Source: CAZLBC01 sp964557575 (GTDB lineage: Bacteria; Planctomycetota; Phycisphaerae; SM23-33). Taken from it: a DNA stretch of 64,000 bases. Shown here in pieces: positions 8,685-23,100 of this stretch (positions are counted from its first letter, which is position 1; each line of letters begins with the position of its first letter). A program made the position numbers and the translations under genes. The stretch is taken from positions 14,102 to 78,101 of the forward strand of contig CAZLBC010000013.1 of assembly GCA_964557575.1 (NCBI GenBank). The letters run 5' to 3'. A model generated the notes under the pieces. The model was not told the origin of the DNA. It searched no databases and was given only the letters and a program-made list of their open reading frames with translations.

Positions 8685-9019
8685 CAGTTCCCCCTCTCTT
8701 CCAGGGCTACCGAAATGTGGCTCGTCCGCTTCAGAATACCGTGAGCCCGTCCCCGGTCCTTGGGCCTGAACCGTTTCAGTGTCGGTCCTTCCTCGACCCT
8801 GACATCGGCAATATACAAAGCATTCATATCCGCTTCCTGTTCATTGGCATTCGCCGCAGCGCTGGCGAGTACCTTCTCGACAAATCCGGCGGCGCGGTTG
8901 TGGGTCAACTTCAGTATGTTAAGCGCATCCTGAAGCTCTCGCCGACGTATCATATTCGCCACCCCGCGTACCTTCCGGGGTGCTATCCTGGCAAACCTGT
9001 GTTTCGCTACCCAAGCCAT
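8684..9019 (-). CDS. rplV: 50S ribosomal protein L22
   Basis: Exit-tunnel protein, 111 residues from ATG 9019 (MAWVAKHRFARIAPRKVR). The frame stays open upstream into rpsS, but that extension is out-of-frame rpsS sequence and was rejected. The tunnel beta-hairpin region (EEGPTLKRFRPKDRGRAHGI) is standard. Confidence 0.96.
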   Translation of the reverse strand: MAWVAKHRFARIAPRKVRGVANMIRRRELQDALNILKLTHNRAAGFVEKVLASAAANANEQEADMNALYIADVRVEEGPTLKRFRPKDRGRAHGILKRTSHISVALEERGN

Positions 9020-9029
9020 TTTCTTTCGC

Positions 9030-9305
9030 TTATGCCTCTTTATCTCTTCTCGTCGAATGACCGCGGAACTTTCGGGTCGGGCTGAACTCTCCGAGCTTGT
9101 GACCGACCATATCCTCGGTGACATATATTTCTATGAAATCCTTGCCGTTGTGGACGGCAAAATTGTGACCGATAAATTCCGGGACAATCGTACACGCCCG
9201 CCGCCACGTCTTTATAGGCGTCCTCTCACCGGACTCCTTGGCGCGAATCACCTTGTTATACAGCTTCTCGTCTACATACGGGCCTTTTTTCAGGCTTCGT
9301 GCCAT
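9030..9305 (-). CDS. rpsS: 30S ribosomal protein S19
   Basis: Small-subunit head protein contacting S13 and tRNA, 91 residues. The sequence MARSLKKGPYVDEKL and the GHKLGEFSPTRKFRGH signature are clear. It is encoded between rplB and rplV. Confidence 0.98.
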   Translation of the reverse strand: MARSLKKGPYVDEKLYNKVIRAKESGERTPIKTWRRACTIVPEFIGHNFAVHNGKDFIEIYVTEDMVGHKLGEFSPTRKFRGHSTRRDKEA

Positions 9306-9323
9306 CCTGCGCTCCTGCTTATC

Positions 9324-10175
9324 TTAAAGAGTCAATTGTCCGCTTCGCTTGTTTCTTCTGCGGCGGAGAATCAGTTTGTTCGACGGCTTGTGCTTCCTGC
9401 GCGTCTTGCCGCCTTTGGATAACCTGCCGGTAGGCGAACACGGGTCCCTGCCGCCCGCGCGGCGCCCCTCGCCACCTCCCATGGGATGATCGACCGGATT
9501 TTTGCACATCCCGCGAACATGCGGACGGCGCCCGCGATGCCGGGTTCTTCCCGCCTGCCCCCACCGCACCGAGGCGTGTTCCATGTTGCCGATAGCACCG
9601 ATGGTCGCGCGGCATTTCAGATTGAGGTACCGGGTTTCACCGCTCGGCAACAACACAATGCCCATTTTGCCGGTCCGGGCAATCAGCCGGGCCGAAATGC
9701 CTGCGCTGCGGGCCATCTGGCCGCCGATGCCCGGGGTCAGTTCGATGTTGTGAATATCCATGCCCATGGGAATCTTCGACAGCGGCAGGCAGTGCCCGAG
9801 GCGCGGTTCGGCATCATCTCCCGACCGGATTCTCGTGCCCACCTTCAAACCCTGCGGCGCAAGGATATAGCGTTTCTCCCCGTCTTCGTATTGAACCAGC
9901 GCTATGTCGCAACTGCGATTCGGGTCGTATTCTATTGTCAACACCTCGGCAGAACTGTCATCCTTGTTGCGCTTAAAATCGATCAGACGGTACTGTCGCT
10001 TGTGGCCGCCCCCGCGGTGCCGCGTAGTAATCTTGCCGCTGTTGTTTCGCCCGCCCGTCCTGTTCAGCGTGCGGAGTAGCGACTTCTCGGGCTTATCGGT
10101 GGTCACTTCGGAATGAAGATTAACCGATGAATTTCTGCGCCCGGCGGATGTCTTTTTGTATTTTCTTATAGCCAC
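9324..10175 (-). CDS. rplB: 50S ribosomal protein L2
   Basis: rRNA-binding protein needed for subunit association and peptidyl-transferase activity, 283 residues. The C-terminal signature NPVDHPMGGGEGRRAGG is intact, including the Asp-His pair that is functionally important in E. coli L2. The RHRGGGHKRQYRLIDFKR segment is also typical. Confidence 0.98.
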   Translation of the reverse strand: MAIRKYKKTSAGRRNSSVNLHSEVTTDKPEKSLLRTLNRTGGRNNSGKITTRHRGGGHKRQYRLIDFKRNKDDSSAEVLTIEYDPNRSCDIALVQYEDGEKRYILAPQGLKVGTRIRSGDDAEPRLGHCLPLSKIPMGMDIHNIELTPGIGGQMARSAGISARLIARTGKMGIVLLPSGETRYLNLKCRATIGAIGNMEHASVRWGQAGRTRHRGRRPHVRGMCKNPVDHPMGGGEGRRAGGRDPCSPTGRLSKGGKTRRKHKPSNKLILRRRRNKRSGQLTL

Positions 10176-10191
10176 AGTATTGTCCAGGTTA

Positions 10192-10476
10192 TTAGAAGAG
10201 CTCTATATGATCCTCGGCGGCAAGAACAACAACCGCCTTCTTGCGCTCTCGAGTATGGCTCATGATTTTGCCGGCCCGTCGAGGCTTTCCGGCCTTCCTC
10301 GCCGTTCGTACATCTTTGACTTTCACCTCGTAGAGCTTCTCAACGGCCTGCTTGATCTGCGATTTATTGGCCCGCGAGTCCACCTCAAAGGAATAGGCAT
10401 TCAACGCCTGCGCCTGAAATGCACTTTTTTCGGTTATCAGCGGCCTTATCAGGACGTTGTAAATGTCATTCTTCAT
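10192..10476 (-). CDS. rplW: 50S ribosomal protein L23
   Basis: Exit-tunnel rim protein that docks trigger factor and SRP, 94 residues from ATG 10476 (MKNDIYNVLIRPLITEKS). A GGGGGA stretch lies just upstream of this ATG, which supports it over the earlier in-frame start. It overlaps the end of rplD by 11 bases, suggesting coupled translation. Confidence 0.95.
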   Translation of the reverse strand: MKNDIYNVLIRPLITEKSAFQAQALNAYSFEVDSRANKSQIKQAVEKLYEVKVKDVRTARKAGKPRRAGKIMSHTRERKKAVVVLAAEDHIELF

Positions 10477-11101
10477 CAGCGTCCCCCTTTCCACAGAAGA
10501 CATTCATGGCTTCGGATGTCATTACCATCTTCCGGCTGTTGAGCACATCCATAGCATTCAGATCCATGGCAACACGAACCGTGAGGTTCGAGATATTCCT
10601 GGATGAAAGGTAGATATTCCTGTCATTTTCGCCCAGCGCCAGAATGCACGACTTCTGTATATCAAGATTTTTGAGCAGGTCGGCGATTTTCCGGGTTTTC
10701 GGCTCGGCGATCTTCAGATCCTTGACGACCAGGAGGTCCTGGCCGAGCAGTTTTGCCAGTATCGCGGATAAGAGGGCTGCCCTGCGCATTTTCTTTGACA
10801 AACGGGGCCGTCTTTTCTGCGGCCTCTTGGCGAAAATATGCGCACCGCCACGCAGCAGCGGGGCGTTTCTGCTTCCCCGGCGGGCATTGCCCGTACCCTT
10901 CTGGCGAAACAATTTCTTCGTCGAATACGCTGTTTCGGAACGGGACTTCGTCTTTGCCGTCGCCTGCTTGGACGCCGCGTGGTACGCAAGGACCGCCTGC
11001 TTTATCAGATCATACTTGACCTCTCCGCCGAAAATCGCTTCATCGATTTCCAGCGTGTCGATCTTTTTGCCGCTCGTGTTGTATACAGGGGCTTCCAACA
11101 T
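10466..11101 (-). CDS. rplD: 50S ribosomal protein L4
   Basis: Large-subunit protein, 211 residues. It has the basic tunnel loop (KKLFRQKGTGNARRGSRNAPLLRGGAHIF region) and the conserved MRRAALLSAILAKL segment. In E. coli L4 autoregulates the S10 operon. No homologous leader was recognised, but the region upstream of rpsJ contains hairpins. Confidence 0.96.
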   Translation of the reverse strand: MLEAPVYNTSGKKIDTLEIDEAIFGGEVKYDLIKQAVLAYHAASKQATAKTKSRSETAYSTKKLFRQKGTGNARRGSRNAPLLRGGAHIFAKRPQKRRPRLSKKMRRAALLSAILAKLLGQDLLVVKDLKIAEPKTRKIADLLKNLDIQKSCILALGENDRNIYLSSRNISNLTVRVAMDLNAMDVLNSRKMVMTSEAMNVFCGKGDADEE

Positions 11102-11130
11102 AGCCTCAGCACCAATTCAATTCGGGTTTG

Positions 11131-11781
11131 CTATCCGCATGATAGCGACTTACATATATCCACGTATCCCCCCTTGGGACCGGGTACCACACCCTTTACC
11201 AGCAACAGGTTGTTCTCAACGTCAACCCTGATTAAACGCAGTTCGCGTGATGTCACGTTTTTACCACCCATTCTCCCCGCCATCCTCTTGCCCTTTTTGA
11301 TTTTTCCACCGGTTCCCAGGTTCGTACCGTGCCCGGCGATTGACCCGGGATGGCGGTCTCTCCGCTTGGTTCCATGGGTGGCCTTCAACCCGCAGAAATT
11401 ATAACGCCGCATGACGCCGGCAAAACCCTTTCCTTTACTTGTGCCTTTAACGTCAACCGACGCGACATCTTCAAACAGCGCAACGGTCAGTTCACTGCCC
11501 GGCTCACATTCCTCCGGCAATTCGTCGAGACGCACTTCGCTGACATACTTCTTGGGAGTCGTGTCGACTTTTGCAGCATGGCCGATAGCCGACTTCGTGG
11601 CCCGGTGAGGCCGCACTTCCTCATAACCCAACTGTATCGCGTTGTAACCGTCGGTCTCAGAGGTCTTCACCTGCAACACGGTACAGGGCCCCGCCTCTAC
11701 GACAGTCACGGGATGCAGAACGCCCTCTTCGTCGTATACCTGAGTCATGCCGATCTTTTTGCCGAGTATCGCAGGGTACAT
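11131..11781 (-). CDS. rplC: 50S ribosomal protein L3
   Basis: Early-assembly protein reaching toward the peptidyl-transferase centre, 216 residues. It starts MYPAILGKKIGMTQVYDE, and the GTSKGKGFAGVMRRYNF and KGKRMAGRMGGKNVT segments are diagnostic. The tip loop reads HPGSIAGHGTNLG, unlike the proteobacterial GSIGQ form with its methylated glutamine; I infer that methylation is absent. Confidence 0.97.
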   Translation of the reverse strand: MYPAILGKKIGMTQVYDEEGVLHPVTVVEAGPCTVLQVKTSETDGYNAIQLGYEEVRPHRATKSAIGHAAKVDTTPKKYVSEVRLDELPEECEPGSELTVALFEDVASVDVKGTSKGKGFAGVMRRYNFCGLKATHGTKRRDRHPGSIAGHGTNLGTGGKIKKGKRMAGRMGGKNVTSRELRLIRVDVENNLLLVKGVVPGPKGGYVDICKSLSCG

Positions 11782-11848
11782 TGTTATTTCTTTATTTATC
11801 CTTGGCTCATTTCTTGAGATAACTGACGCTCTCGCTACAACTGCCGAC

Positions 11849-12157
11849 CTAAGCCTTTATCTTCACAAATACACCGGCGGGTACAACGAGCCGGTTCAAC
11901 GCTTCAATAGTGCGAACCGTCGGTTCATAGATATCGATAAGTCTTTTATGGGTCCTCATTTCAAACTGTTCTCGGGATTTTTTGTTGACGTGCGGGCTGC
12001 GAAGAAGCGTGTACCGCTCGATTCTCGTGGGCAAGGGAATGGGCCCGCACGCCCGGGCACCGGTCCGCTCCGCATGCTCAGCTATCTCGGAGGCGGATGC
12101 ATCCAGCGCCCGATGGTCGTAGGCCTCCATTCGAATTCTAATCTTATCCTGCACCAT
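11849..12157 (-). CDS. rpsJ: 30S ribosomal protein S10
   Basis: Small-subunit head protein and NusE component of antitermination complexes, 102 residues. It starts MVQDKIRIRMEAYDHRALD; the GPIPLPTRIERYTLLRSPHV loop is conserved. It is the first gene of the S10 block, preceded by a 430-base intergenic region that may hold its promoter. Confidence 0.98.
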   Translation of the reverse strand: MVQDKIRIRMEAYDHRALDASASEIAEHAERTGARACGPIPLPTRIERYTLLRSPHVNKKSREQFEMRTHKRLIDIYEPTVRTIEALNRLVVPAGVFVKIKA

Positions 12158-12588
12158 GTATTAATGCTCCCAAGCCGGCTTGAATATCCGCACTTGTACT
12201 CTGTAGTAATACGGTTACTTTTCCAGAGGTGCTTTACGAGGTAAAGCATACTAACAGTTTGCCTGCAGCGGCGCAGGCGATTCGCATGTAAACGCCCTGT
12301 TCAATACGATCCAATAGGTCGTAAATAGCCAGCTTACAGGCAACTTACGTCAATTCAAAACAACCGTTGTATTGCAGAACCAGATAAAGTTACAGAGAAC
12401 TGCATTTTTGTCAATCGCCAATTACAGGGTTTTTCGTTTTTTTTCTTGTTTTTACGTGTAATTCGGTCGCGGTCCCACCCGAAAACCACTTTTCGGTACA
12501 AAACATGGTGCTCAGCAACGCGAGCCGTCGATTGAGGCCGACGAAAAGCGGCGGCAAAAGACCCGTTTGCAGCCGGACCGGATTGTGG
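12158..12588 (-). promoter_or_regulatory. S10-operon leader/intergenic region with hairpins
   Basis: A 431-base stretch without a gene between fusA and rpsJ. Read on the minus strand there are three perfect hairpins: 12479-12496 (7-bp arms, 4-base loop) near fusA, 12261-12278 (6-bp GC-rich arms) and 12231-12247 (7-bp arms GCTTTAC/GTAAAGC, 3-base loop) nearer rpsJ. A weak promoter candidate has TTGACG at 12348-12353 and GGCTAT at 12325-12330 with 17-base spacing. An inverted repeat with a long T-rich middle lies at 12420-12463. The function as a fusA terminator plus S10 leader is inferred. Confidence 0.4.
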
Positions 12589-14655
12589 TTATAAGGTCCT
12601 GAATATCTTCTTCGCCAGATTCGCGGGGACGGGGGCGTACTTGAGTGGTTCCATGGTTTCGTTGCCGCGGCCCTGGGTGAGTGATCGCAATTGGGTGGTG
12701 TAGCCGAACAGTTCCATGAGGGGAACTTCGGCAACGAGAATCCGGTAGTTCGCTCTCTTGACCTGCCGGCGAATCACGCCGCGTTTGGCCGTGACATCGC
12801 CCGTGACGGCTCCGAAATATTCCTCGGGGGTGGTGATTCCCAGTTTCATGATCGGCTCGAGAAACGCGGGCTCGGCTTTCTCCACGGCCTGGTCGAAGGC
12901 ATGCACGGCGGCCTGCCGGAAAGCGACGTCGCTGCTGTCTTCCTGGTGAGCGGTTCCGTCCAGGATCACGATCCTGATATTCTGCATCGGATAGCCGGCC
13001 TGGGGGCCCGACGTCGTGGCGTCCGCGATACCCTCTTTTACGGAGGGAATAAAGGTGTCCGGTATCGCATCACCGCTGAGATCTTCGATTTCGAACCCGG
13101 ACTCATCGAACTCGGCGGCTTCCACTCGCAGCCGAACCGCGGCGAAATGCCGCTTCCCACCGATCTCCCTGTCGAACACGCCTTCTTCCTCGGCCGAACC
13201 GAGGACGGTTTCCCGGTAGGTAACCCGCGGCTTGCCCACGCGCACGTTCAGCTTGAAATCGCGGACTATCTTATTCTTGATGACATCGAGGTGCAGTTCG
13301 CCCATTCCCGAAATAACCGTCTGTCCCGTATCCTCGTTGAGGTAATGATGGAAGCTGGGATCTTCGCGCTCAAGCTTCAGCAGACACGTCATCAGGGCTT
13401 CCTTGTCGGCGTTCGTTTCGGGTTCAATCGACATCGAAATCACCGGCTCGGGGAACACCGGAGATTCAAGGATAATCGGCGCCCTCGTATCACATAAGGT
13501 ATCCCCCGTCACACTCTTCCGCAATCCGACGATCGCCGCGATGTCACCGGCCTGAATGTTGTCGCGGGGTATGCGCTTGTTTGCATACATTTCCCATATG
13601 CGGGTCACATTTTCTTTTTCATCACGAGTGCTGTCGAGTATGCGCGTCCCCGCGGTCAGAGTTCCGCTGTACACCCTGATATAATTGAGATCACCATGGC
13701 TGTCTGATGTTATCTTGAATACCAGCGCACAAAACGGGGCTTCCGGATCCGCCTCCCGGGTTATCTCCTTCGCATGCTTACCCGGCTCGGTCCCTCTGAC
13801 GGGCGGAACGTCCAGTGGAGAGGGCAGAAACCGCTTTACCGCATCCAGGAGGGGGCGAATCCCCCTGTGCTTCAGTGCCGAACCGCACAGAACAGGATGC
13901 AGCGCGGATGCGATGGTTCCCCGGCGAACAGCATCCAGCAGTTCGTCGTCGGAAATCGGCTCGTCCCCGAGATACTTCTCCATCAACTGATCGTCGCACT
14001 CGGCGACCTTTTCTACGAGTTCGTGACGGGCCGCTTCGACCTTTTCCCGCAAGTCCGCCGGCACGGGTTCCTCCCGGAGGCTGGTGGCCACATCGGCGGG
14101 ATCATAGAAATACGCCTTCCGTTCTATCAGGTCGATCTGGCCGCAAAAATGATCTCCATGCCCCATGGGGATCTGGAGACACACGGGATTACCGTGGAGA
14201 ATTGAAGTGATTTCAGCTACCGTCTTTTCGAAATCAGCGCCGATCCGGTCCATTTTATTTATGAAACACAATCGGGGAATGGCGTAATGATCGGCCTGTC
14301 TCCATACTGTTTCACTCTGGGCTTCAACGCCCCCAACACTGCACAGGACCATTATTGCCCCGTCCAGCACGCGGAGTGACCGTTCGACTTCGACGGTAAA
14401 ATCAACGTGACCGGGAGTGTCTATCAGGTTAAACCGGCAATCGTCCCACTCGAGGCTGGTCGCCGCAGACGTGATGGTGATCCCCCGCTGCTGTTCTTCC
14501 TGAAGATAGTCCGTAACGGTTGTCCCGTCGTGAACCTCCCCGATTTTATGCGTCCGCCCCGCGAAATAGAGAACCCGTTCGGTAACGGTTGTCTTGCCGG
14601 CATCTATGTGTGCCATAATGCCGATATTACGTATCTTTACGAGCGGTGAGGACAT
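12589..14655 (-). CDS. fusA: Elongation factor G
   Basis: Ribosomal translocation GTPase, 688 residues from ATG 14655 (MSSPLVKIRNIGIMAHIDAGKTT); a GTG four codons upstream is possible. G1 AHIDAGKT, switch I QRGITITSAATS, G3 DTPGHVDF and G4 NKMD are intact, and domains II-V follow with normal length. Its position between rpsG and rpsJ supports the housekeeping EF-G role over that of a paralogue. Confidence 0.96.
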   Translation of the reverse strand: MSSPLVKIRNIGIMAHIDAGKTTVTERVLYFAGRTHKIGEVHDGTTVTDYLQEEQQRGITITSAATSLEWDDCRFNLIDTPGHVDFTVEVERSLRVLDGAIMVLCSVGGVEAQSETVWRQADHYAIPRLCFINKMDRIGADFEKTVAEITSILHGNPVCLQIPMGHGDHFCGQIDLIERKAYFYDPADVATSLREEPVPADLREKVEAARHELVEKVAECDDQLMEKYLGDEPISDDELLDAVRRGTIASALHPVLCGSALKHRGIRPLLDAVKRFLPSPLDVPPVRGTEPGKHAKEITREADPEAPFCALVFKITSDSHGDLNYIRVYSGTLTAGTRILDSTRDEKENVTRIWEMYANKRIPRDNIQAGDIAAIVGLRKSVTGDTLCDTRAPIILESPVFPEPVISMSIEPETNADKEALMTCLLKLEREDPSFHHYLNEDTGQTVISGMGELHLDVIKNKIVRDFKLNVRVGKPRVTYRETVLGSAEEEGVFDREIGGKRHFAAVRLRVEAAEFDESGFEIEDLSGDAIPDTFIPSVKEGIADATTSGPQAGYPMQNIRIVILDGTAHQEDSSDVAFRQAAVHAFDQAVEKAEPAFLEPIMKLGITTPEEYFGAVTGDVTAKRGVIRRQVKRANYRILVAEVPLMELFGYTTQLRSLTQGRGNETMEPLKYAPVPANLAKKIFRTL

Positions 14656-14740
14656 GAGGAAAGCCACAGAGAAACGGCGACACTAATCGTAACGACTGTG
14701 CGCCGACCTGAAAGATAAATCATGGCGGACGATCCGAACA

Positions 14741-15217
14741 TTACCAGGCGAAATGAGCAAATGCCTTATTGGCTTCTGCCATCCTGTGTATCTGCTCCCT
14801 CTTTCGCATGGCTTCCCCCTCCCCGTTGAACGCATTCATCAATTCCTCGGCGGCCCGCTCCGGCGTGGGACGACCGTTGCGGTTGCGAATGGCATCTCTC
14901 ATCCACCGCATGGAGAGGGAAAGCTGCCTTTTGCTGCTTACGGGCATCGGCACCTGGTACGTGGCGCCCCCGACGCGCTTCGGCCTGACTTCAATCAACG
15001 GTTTGAGATTGTCGATAGCCTTTTCAAACAACTCGACGGGGGGCACGTCGGGCTTTTTCTCTGCAAGAATAACGAGTGCATCATACATCATTTTTCTCGC
15101 GATGCTCTTCTTCCCGTCCAGCATCATTATGTTGATAAATTTCGCCAGGAGCGAACTGCCGTACTTGGGATCCGGCGGCGGCGTCATCGTCGAGACGGTA
15201 TATTTTTTTCTGCCCAT
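14741..15217 (-). CDS. rpsG: 30S ribosomal protein S7
   Basis: 16S rRNA 3'-domain assembly protein, 158 residues. It has the PPDPKYGSSLLAKFINIMML N-terminus and the conserved RPKRVGGATYQVPMPV segment. It is the second gene of the str block rpsL-rpsG-fusA. Confidence 0.98.
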   Translation of the reverse strand: MGRKKYTVSTMTPPPDPKYGSSLLAKFINIMMLDGKKSIARKMMYDALVILAEKKPDVPPVELFEKAIDNLKPLIEVRPKRVGGATYQVPMPVSSKRQLSLSMRWMRDAIRNRNGRPTPERAAEELMNAFNGEGEAMRKREQIHRMAEANKAFAHFAW

Positions 15218-15274
15218 GCTGTCCTTCCATTACCTGCCGTTGCACAACGCGCGATGATGTGCGTGTGCGTGTTA

Positions 15275-15643
15275 CTAGCCTTTCTTAGCTCCGTACTTAC
15301 TGCGGGATTGCTTTCTTCCTTCAACGCCCAGCGCGTCGAGGGTGCCCCTGATAACGTGGTACCTGACACCCGGAAGATCCCGAACCCGTCCTCCCCGAAC
15401 CAGAACAATACTATGTTCCTGCAGGTTGTGGTCGATACCGGGGATGTACGCGTTTATCTCTCTTCCGTTGCTGAGTCGAACCCGGGCAACCTTGCGAAGG
15501 GCGGAGTTCGGCTTCTTGGGCGTAACCGTCTTTACCATCAGGCACACCCCTCTCTTCTGGGGACAACTTCCGAGCGCAGGATTCTTCTTTTTCTTCTTTT
15601 GTTTCCTGCGACCTTTACGTATTAGTTGATTTACTGTCGGCAT
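15275..15643 (-). CDS. rpsL: 30S ribosomal protein S12
   Basis: Decoding-centre protein, 122 residues. It starts MPTVNQLIRKGR; the TPKKPNSALRKVARVRL loop, including the lysine altered in streptomycin-resistant mutants, is wild type. Eighty bases separate it from rpoC; that spacer has only a weak minus-strand TATAAA (15675-15680), so transcription probably reads through from rpoBC. Confidence 0.98.
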   Translation of the reverse strand: MPTVNQLIRKGRRKQKKKKKNPALGSCPQKRGVCLMVKTVTPKKPNSALRKVARVRLSNGREINAYIPGIDHNLQEHSIVLVRGGRVRDLPGVRYHVIRGTLDALGVEGRKQSRSKYGAKKG

Positions 15644-15723
15644 TAGCGTTTCACCTTGATTGCAGTGGTTTCAATTTATACCTCATAACCGCGAAAATAC
15701 CATGGAGATTCACATAAAAAGCG

Positions 15724-20037
<4,314 letters not shown>

Positions 20038-20109
20038 TGTCTATCTTCTCCAAGGAGTTCGATCTCGCAGGCTTATTGTCGGATAATCCACAAAGACGTT
20101 CGAAATCAT

Positions 20110-23100
20110 CTACAGATCACGCAACAGTTTCTTTTTCTCAAGTTGTATATTCAGGCCAAGACCCCGGAGTTCATTACACAGAACATCAAAACTCACCGGC
20201 GTTCCCGCCTCCAGCCGGTTATTTCCTTTGACCATGGATTCGTATACCTTGGTCCGGCCCTCGACATCATCACTTTTAACGGTGAGCATCTCCTGCAGAG
20301 TATAACTGGCACCGTATGCCTCCAGGCCCCAGACCTCCATTTCACCGAATCGCTGGCCGCCGGTACGCGCCTTGCCGCCCAGGGGCTGCTGGGTAATGAG
20401 CGAGTACGGCCCCGTAGCCCTGGCATGAATCTTTTCATCGACCAGGTGATGAAGCTTGTTCATGTATATGTAGCCGACCACCACCTTCTGCTGAAAGTAC
20501 TCACCGGTCCGCCCGTCTCTGAGGCGGCACTTGCCGTCACGCGGCATCTCAAAAAGTATTTCACCTGATTCGCCGGCCGTCTGCACAACCTCGATCTGTT
20601 CTCTGCGGGAACGAACGTGCTCGTTGGCTTCCTCGATCAGGTCGAATATTTCCTGTTCCTTGGCACTGTCGAATACCGGGGTCACGGCCTGGAAACCGAG
20701 AATGCTGGCCGACCATCCAAGATGAGTCTCGAGTATCTGGCCGAGATTCATCCTGCTGGGAACGCCGAGGGGATTCAATAATAGTTCCACCGGCGTGCCG
20801 TCTTCCAGGAACGGCATATCCTCTTCAGGAAGTATACGGGCGATAACTCCCTTGTTGCCGTGCCTGCCCGCCATCTTGTCGCCAACGCCGAGTTTTCGCT
20901 TCGTCGCCACGCGAACCTTGACCATCTCCAGGACACCGGACGGCAACTCGTCTCCCCGTTTCATGTGTTCGAGACGACGATCTCGCTCTTTCTGGATCTC
21001 TTCGATGCGAGCCCAGTACTGATCGCGTATCTCGGCGGCTTTCGCCTTTTGCTGGGCCGATCCCTTGAACCATTTGTCGGAAAAACTCTCCACCTGTTCC
21101 ATGATCACCTCGACGCTCTCGCTCTGGCCCACCTTCTGCCGCGTTCCGGAATCGATCATTTCCGACTTCAGGATATCGTTGAGTTGGAGACACATTTTCT
21201 TGAACACGTGAACAATGCGCCCGTTCATCTCATCCTCGTAATCCTCCGCCTCCTGCTTCAGTTGCTTCTTGCGATTGTCCGAGAGATGTACTCTCCGGGA
21301 AAACCGGGCGGTGTCGATAACAACCCCCTCTTCGCCGGCAGGCAATTCGAGGCTGTCGTTTTTCACGTCTTCCCCGGCACGGCCGAAAATGGCGTGAAGA
21401 AGTTTCTCTTCGGGACTCAGTTCGGTTTTCGATTTCGGCGTTACCTTCCCGGCCAGTATATCACCGGCCTGAACACGGGTACCAACCCTGACAACACCGT
21501 GTTCGTCAAGGTTGCCGAGGGCCTTCTCCGAGACATTCGGGATGTCCCGGGTGAACTCCTCCCGCCCGAGCTTTGTCTCGCGAACATCGACCTCGTATTC
21601 CTCGAGGTGAACCGACGTAAACACATCTTCCTTGACCAGTTTCTCGCTGATCAGGATGGCATCTTCAAAATTGTATCCCTCGAACGGCATGAAGGCCACC
21701 AGGACATTTCTCCCGAGTGCCAGTTCGCCGCAATCACACCCCGAACCGTCCGCGATAATTTGCCCTTGCTTAACCTTGTCACCCTCGGCAACGACAGGCG
21801 TCTGATTCAGGCATGCCTTTTCATTGAGGCGCTTAAATTTTCGGAGTTCGTACTCGTCTGAATTATCGATAACGATGGTCAGGGCATCGACATAGGTCAC
21901 CTCGCCGGATTTTCTGGCTTTTACCACGAAATCGGTGTTTTCGGCCACCACTTTTTCCATACCCGTCGCCACAATCGGTGCCTCGGTGCTGAGCAGCGGT
22001 ACCGCCTGTCTCTGCATGTTGGAGCCCATGAGGGCCCGGTTCGCATCGTCGTGCTCAAGAAACGGGATCAGTGAAGCGGAGACCCCCACGATCTGCTTGG
22101 GAGAAATATCGATGTATTCGACTTCTTCGCTCTCCACGGTGCTCAACTCGCCATGTACCCGGCCAAGCACGCGCCCCTTTTGCAGGTAGGTATTGTCACC
22201 GCGGACCGTGATATTATTCAGCACTTCAGGCGGGGTAAGAACGGCCCGCATTTCCTCGTCCGCCCGGAGCTGGCTGGCTTCGTCCAGGATCTTCCGGTTT
22301 TCAACCTTTCTGTACGGTGTCGTCAGAAAACCGTAATCATCTACGCCGGCGTAAATGGCGAGGGAGCTGATCAGGCCGATGTTGCTTCCTTCGGGGGTTT
22401 CGATCGGACATATCCTTCCATAGTGGCTGATATGCACATCACGAACCTCGAAGCCGGCCCTTTTCCTGTTGAGCCCGCCGGGTCCCAGTGCCGAAAGCCG
22501 CCGCTCATGCGTCAGCTGCGCGAGCGGGTTCTGCTGGTCGACGACCTGAGACAGTTCACTGCGCCCGAAGAAATAATCTATGCTGCTTGAAATACTCTTC
22601 GAGTTCACGAGTTCCGCGATCTTGTCTATGGAATCCGGATCCTTGAGACTCATTCGCTCCTGCACCGTCCTGCGAAACTTCAGCAATCCCTTGCGGATTT
22701 CATCGCCGGCAAGTTCATCGATGGTTCTCAATCGACGGTTTCCCAGGTGATCGATGTCGTCGACCTCACCTTCGCCGTTGCGCAGTTTCATAAGGTAATC
22801 GATCGTCGCAATAATGTCTCTTACCGCGAGGGTCATGGTATCGGGCGAAACATCCAGCTCGAACTTGCGGTTGATCCTGAAACGTCCCACTTTTCCGAGC
22901 TGGTAGCGGTTTTCGTCGAAGAACTTCTCCTGGAAAAGCGTTTCCGCCTTCTCACGGTTGGGGGGATTGCCCGGACGAAGCCGGGCGTACATCATAAGAA
23001 GTGCGGTCTCGTAATCGTCGGCGGGATCCTCGCCGATGGTATTCATGACGAGGGGATCGATATTCCCTGAAACCACCTCGATCTTCCGCTTGGCAGTCGC

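Noticed and set aside
12411..12734. Minus-strand open frame between fusA and rpsJ
   Set aside because: Its start lies within the fusA 3' end in another frame, and it has no ribosome-binding site or recognisable motif.
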